Below, piece by piece: positions 5,235-7,614 of a stretch of DNA of 7,614 bases. The DNA lies in contig RFNX01000465.1 in assembly GCA_009926905.1 (NCBI GenBank), positions 1-7,614 of the forward strand. The letters run 5' to 3'. A program made the position numbers and the translations under genes. Origin of the DNA: Flavobacteriales bacterium (GTDB lineage Bacteria > Bacteroidota > Bacteroidia > Flavobacteriales_D > Crocinitomicaceae). How positions within the stretch are numbered: the stretch's first letter is position 1; each line of letters opens with the position of its first letter. Under the pieces are notes generated by a model. The model saw only the letters and a list, made by a program, of their open reading frames with translations, ran no database searches and was not told the origin of the DNA.

Positions 5235-6497
5235 ATGAATAAATTAAAAGAAATATCAGTTTTAGCAATTTTTGTATTTGCGACCATCGTTTTCAGTGGA
5301 ATTGTAAAAAGCAAAAGTGCAAACCAACAAAAGCTTGAAATTATCTTGCCAGATTCAACAGTGCGCTATACGCGGATTGAAAGCAGTTTCATTCTAAAAA
5401 AAATTGTGTTCAACGAATTGTTCGTGATTAAAGACAAACGTCTTTTTGAGAAACTAAAGTTAATCTCTGAAAATCAAAAAGAAAACGATTTAAACTTAGA
5501 TGAATTGAATGTTGATTTCTTTTCACCTATTGAAATTATTGAATGTAAATATAAAAGTGAAACTTTACAATTTCTTCGTTTAAATTCAATGAGCAAAGAC
5601 GAAAGTATTTCAAAAAAAACAATTTTGAACTTTCAAGTTGGCGAACAAACATATTTCGTTTTAAGTGAGAAAAAAATAAATGCAATTGAACTTAAGAAAT
5701 GGTTGCAACAGCATTCAAAAGTGCATTATTCTCCTACCATTCACAAAGAAATTCATCTAATTTCATTTAAAAATGGCAAAGAAATCGAACAAAGCAATGT
5801 TTCAATTTTGAAAAATCGAATAAAAATAACTGTTCGACAAAAGAAAAACAGAATCAAAAAATATCAAATTTTAAGGTCAAACGGATTTCATGTTTCATTA
5901 GAATTAAATGAAGGTATTCAAATTGAAAATGAATTGTCTCAAATTCCTTTACTTCCGAAAATTAACTTTCCTTTCAAAAATATCCGTCAGGTTTCAATGA
6001 ATTATTATGGTTTTAAATTTCCAACTGACGATACGATTATTGGAGTTCCAAAGATTGATTTATTGCTCACATTTCAAAATCCAACTAAGATTGATTCACT
6101 CATTTTAGACTTGAAAAGACAATTAAAATTCGATTACCCAATCGCAGGAAATGAAATTCGATATGGAAAAGAAAGGTTGTATTTCCAACAAATTAACTCA
6201 AAAACTATTTATTTAAGTTCTTTAAATCCGAAAGGTGATTTGACAACAACGAGTCATCCGTTTTATATTAAAGGCGATTTAAATTTACTGACAAAAATGG
6301 AAAACGCTGGCTGGAAAGGAATGTTCATTGAAGTATTACCGCTATTTAAATCAACTAAAACGTTATTGAAGAAAACGAAATCCATTCAATATTTTCAAAC
6401 AACTGAGAACGAACACACGATTGTAATCCCCATGAAGAAAAAACGAGATGTTTATCATGAATTAATTCTTTACATCCTTTCAACTCAAGTGGATTAA
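5235..6497 (+). CDS. Exported or membrane-anchored protein of unknown function
   Basis: I do not recognise this 420-residue protein. Residues 1-6 are basic and polar, 7-24 form one hydrophobic helix, and the rest is soluble and rich in Lys, Ile and Asn. It is therefore a signal peptide or N-terminal anchor with a periplasmic domain. There is no lipobox and only one cysteine (104). The middle (about 170-330) alternates short beta-type stretches with charged turns. The end (about 342-416) has an FYIKGDLNLL segment, a region around 360-385, a beta strand (HTIVIPM, 394-400) and a final helix. That layout faintly recalls DUF3352/DUF4836-type surface proteins, but I would not assign it. It is a single uninterrupted frame with composition like its neighbours, which supports a real gene. 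It stands alone, divergent from the acyltransferase, and is followed by the hairpin shared with glnA. Confidence 0.75.
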   Translation: MNKLKEISVLAIFVFATIVFSGIVKSKSANQQKLEIILPDSTVRYTRIESSFILKKIVFNELFVIKDKRLFEKLKLISENQKENDLNLDELNVDFFSPIEIIECKYKSETLQFLRLNSMSKDESISKKTILNFQVGEQTYFVLSEKKINAIELKKWLQQHSKVHYSPTIHKEIHLISFKNGKEIEQSNVSILKNRIKITVRQKKNRIKKYQILRSNGFHVSLELNEGIQIENELSQIPLLPKINFPFKNIRQVSMNYYGFKFPTDDTIIGVPKIDLLLTFQNPTKIDSLILDLKRQLKFDYPIAGNEIRYGKERLYFQQINSKTIYLSSLNPKGDLTTTSHPFYIKGDLNLLTKMENAGWKGMFIEVLPLFKSTKTLLKKTKSIQYFQTTENEHTIVIPMKKKRDVYHELILYILSTQVD

Positions 6498-6507
6498 AAA
6501 TTTTGGC

Positions 6508-6537
6508 AAAAAAAAAGCGTGTACAAAACATACACGC
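6508..6537 (-). terminator. Intrinsic terminator of glutamine synthetase III gene
   Basis: A perfect 7-bp stem (GCGTGTA at 6517-6523 with TACACGC at 6531-6537) encloses a 7-nt loop. On the minus strand it is followed directly by nine T (A run at 6508-6516 on the plus strand). It starts 21 nt after the glnA stop codon. On the plus strand the hairpin is followed only by CTTTC, so it may also slow transcription leaving the 420-residue gene, but less efficiently. Confidence 0.9.
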
Positions 6538-6558
6538 CTTTCAATTTATCTTTTGAAA

Positions 6559-7614
6559 TTATCTTGTAAACAACATTTCTCTGAATTTTGGTAATGGCCA
6601 AATTTCGTCATCAACTAATAATTCTAATTTATCGGCGTGGTAGCGAATTACATCAAAGTAAGGCTTCACTTTATCACAATATGCAAATGCTTTTTCTTCA
6701 GCGTGTTCAAATTTGTTCGCGATTTTTCTTTCTTCTAACATCGCGTCTGAAGCTGTTTTCATTGCGTTTACGTGTCCTGAAATTTCTTCAATTAAGTTGA
6801 TTATTGCTGCACCATTTTGTTTTCCAGCTTTCTCTCCAAAAATTGAAATCAAACCTTGAACATTAGTAATCAAACGATTTTGGTATTCTGTTGCTGCAGG
6901 AATGAAGTAGTTTTGAGTCATATCACCCATTAAACGTGATTCAATTTGAACTTTCAAAACGTAGTTTTCAAACTCAATTTCTTTTCTTGCCTCTAATTCT
7001 CTTGCAGAAAGCACATTCATTTCTTCAAACAACTCAGCTACTTTTTTGTCTTCCCAGATTTTCAAAGCTCTTGGGGTATCTTTATGATTTGACAAACCTC
7101 TTGATTCCGCTTCAGCAACCCACTCGTCACCGTAACCATTTCCTTCAAAACGGATTTTTTTCGAACGTTTGATTAAAACTTGAAGTTCTTTAAGAATAGC
7201 TTCGTCTTTACCTTCTCCAGCTTCGATTCTTGCATCAACAGTTTTCTTGAATTCTTTCAATTGTTTTGCGATAATTGTATTTAAAACAATCATAGCAGAA
7301 CTACAGTTTGCAGAAGAACCAACCGCTCTGAATTCGAATTTATTACCTGTGAACGCAAACGGTGAAGTTCTATTTCTATCAGTGTTGTCCAACAAAATTT
7401 GAGGAATTTTACCGATGTTCAATTTCAATTCTGTTTTATCTTGCGGTGTCATTTTACCAGCTTTGATGTTTTTCTCTAAATCATCCAATAATGCTGATAA
7501 TTGTGTACCAATGAATGCTGAAATAATTGCCGGTGGCGCTTCGTTTGCTCCTAAACGGTGATCATTTCCTGCTGAAGCAATTGCTGCTCTTAACAAATCT
7601 GCATTGTCGTGAAT
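6559..7614 (-). CDS. glnA: Glutamine synthetase type III, C-terminal half (5' end outside window)
   Basis: The frame stays open to the window edge, giving 351 residues of a protein whose family is about 700-730 residues long; the N-terminal half and promoter are not seen. The fragment opens with IHDNADLLRAAIASAGNDHR and continues LGANEAPPAI, the highly conserved GSIII core. NRTSPFAFTGNKFEFRAVGSS (about 81-101) carries the Arg and Glu of the ATP/glutamate site, and RFEGNGYGDEWVAEA and the helical GSIII-specific C-terminal region follow, ending DEIWPLPKFREMLFTR. The enzyme makes glutamine from glutamate, ammonia and ATP in the cytoplasm, the main ammonia-assimilating step in many Bacteroidota. 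The TTG near 7596 is an internal Leu codon, not a start. The gene ends in a strong intrinsic terminator. Confidence 0.96.
   Translation of the reverse strand: MHDNADLLRAAIASAGNDHRLGANEAPPAIISAFIGTQLSALLDDLEKNIKAGKMTPQDKTELKLNIGKIPQILLDNTDRNRTSPFAFTGNKFEFRAVGSSANCSSAMIVLNTIIAKQLKEFKKTVDARIEAGEGKDEAILKELQVLIKRSKKIRFEGNGYGDEWVAEAESRGLSNHKDTPRALKIWEDKKVAELFEEMNVLSARELEARKEIEFENYVLKVQIESRLMGDMTQNYFIPAATEYQNRLITNVQGLISIFGEKAGKQNGAAIINLIEEISGHVNAMKTASDAMLEERKIANKFEHAEEKAFAYCDKVKPYFDVIRYHADKLELLVDDEIWPLPKFREMLFTR

Noticed and set aside
6588..7172. Two plus-strand frames opposite glnA
   Set aside because: Both are shadows of the highly conserved GSIII coding sequence; the Leu/Phe-rich translations are typical of reverse-strand reading of Lys/Glu-rich helices.
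7594..7596. TTG as the start of the glutamine synthetase
   Set aside because: The frame continues upstream to the window edge with conserved GSIII residues (IHDNAD), so this codon is an internal leucine of a gene cut by the window.

Overview
The window looks like a piece of core chromosome from a member of the Bacteroidota, most likely the Flavobacteriales. The evidence is a low G+C content (about one third by eye), a PorP/SprF-type protein next to a protein with a type B type IX secretion system (T9SS) sorting domain, a type III glutamine synthetase, DUF1599 and DUF5522 proteins, weak or absent Shine-Dalgarno sequences, and several exact TAnnTTTG elements, the -7 box of Bacteroidota promoters. 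A family such as Crocinitomicaceae would fit, but the sequence alone does not prove it. There is no tRNA, rRNA, CRISPR array, insertion sequence or phage gene.

Layout from left to right. A DUF1599 protein (minus, 63-605) lies head to head with folP, dihydropteroate synthase (plus, 611-1462), with only 5 bp between the start codons. Next comes a two-gene operon on the plus strand: a secreted PKD/type B sorting-domain protein (1525-2526) and a PorP/SprF-like outer-membrane protein (2534-3553). Its 3' end overlaps by 8 bp the end of a minus-strand PLP enzyme of the ACC deaminase/D-cysteine desulfhydrase family (3546-4448). That gene is head to head with a small Cys-rich DUF5522 protein (4460-4654), whose stop codon interlocks with that of a small PlsC-like acyltransferase on the minus strand (4651-5190). 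A 44-bp divergent gap leads to a 420-residue exported or anchored protein of unknown function (5235-6497). The window ends in the C-terminal half of glnA type III (minus, 6559 to the edge), which has a clear intrinsic terminator.

The genes serve separate roles: folate synthesis, T9SS-dependent secretion, sulfur amino acid metabolism, phospholipid acylation and nitrogen assimilation. They do not form one pathway. What stands out is how tightly they are packed. Opposite-strand neighbours almost touch or overlap, so promoters and terminators sit inside the opposing coding sequences. The clearest case is a hairpin with a T-run downstream of the porP-like gene that is also the coding sequence for the conserved HTGG region of the PLP enzyme.

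No gap exceeds about 62 bp. I do not see a convincing undescribed multi-gene system. The items most worth checking are the PLP enzyme's specificity residues, the altered pterin-loop motif in FolP, the overlapping regulatory signals, and the unrecognised 420-residue protein.
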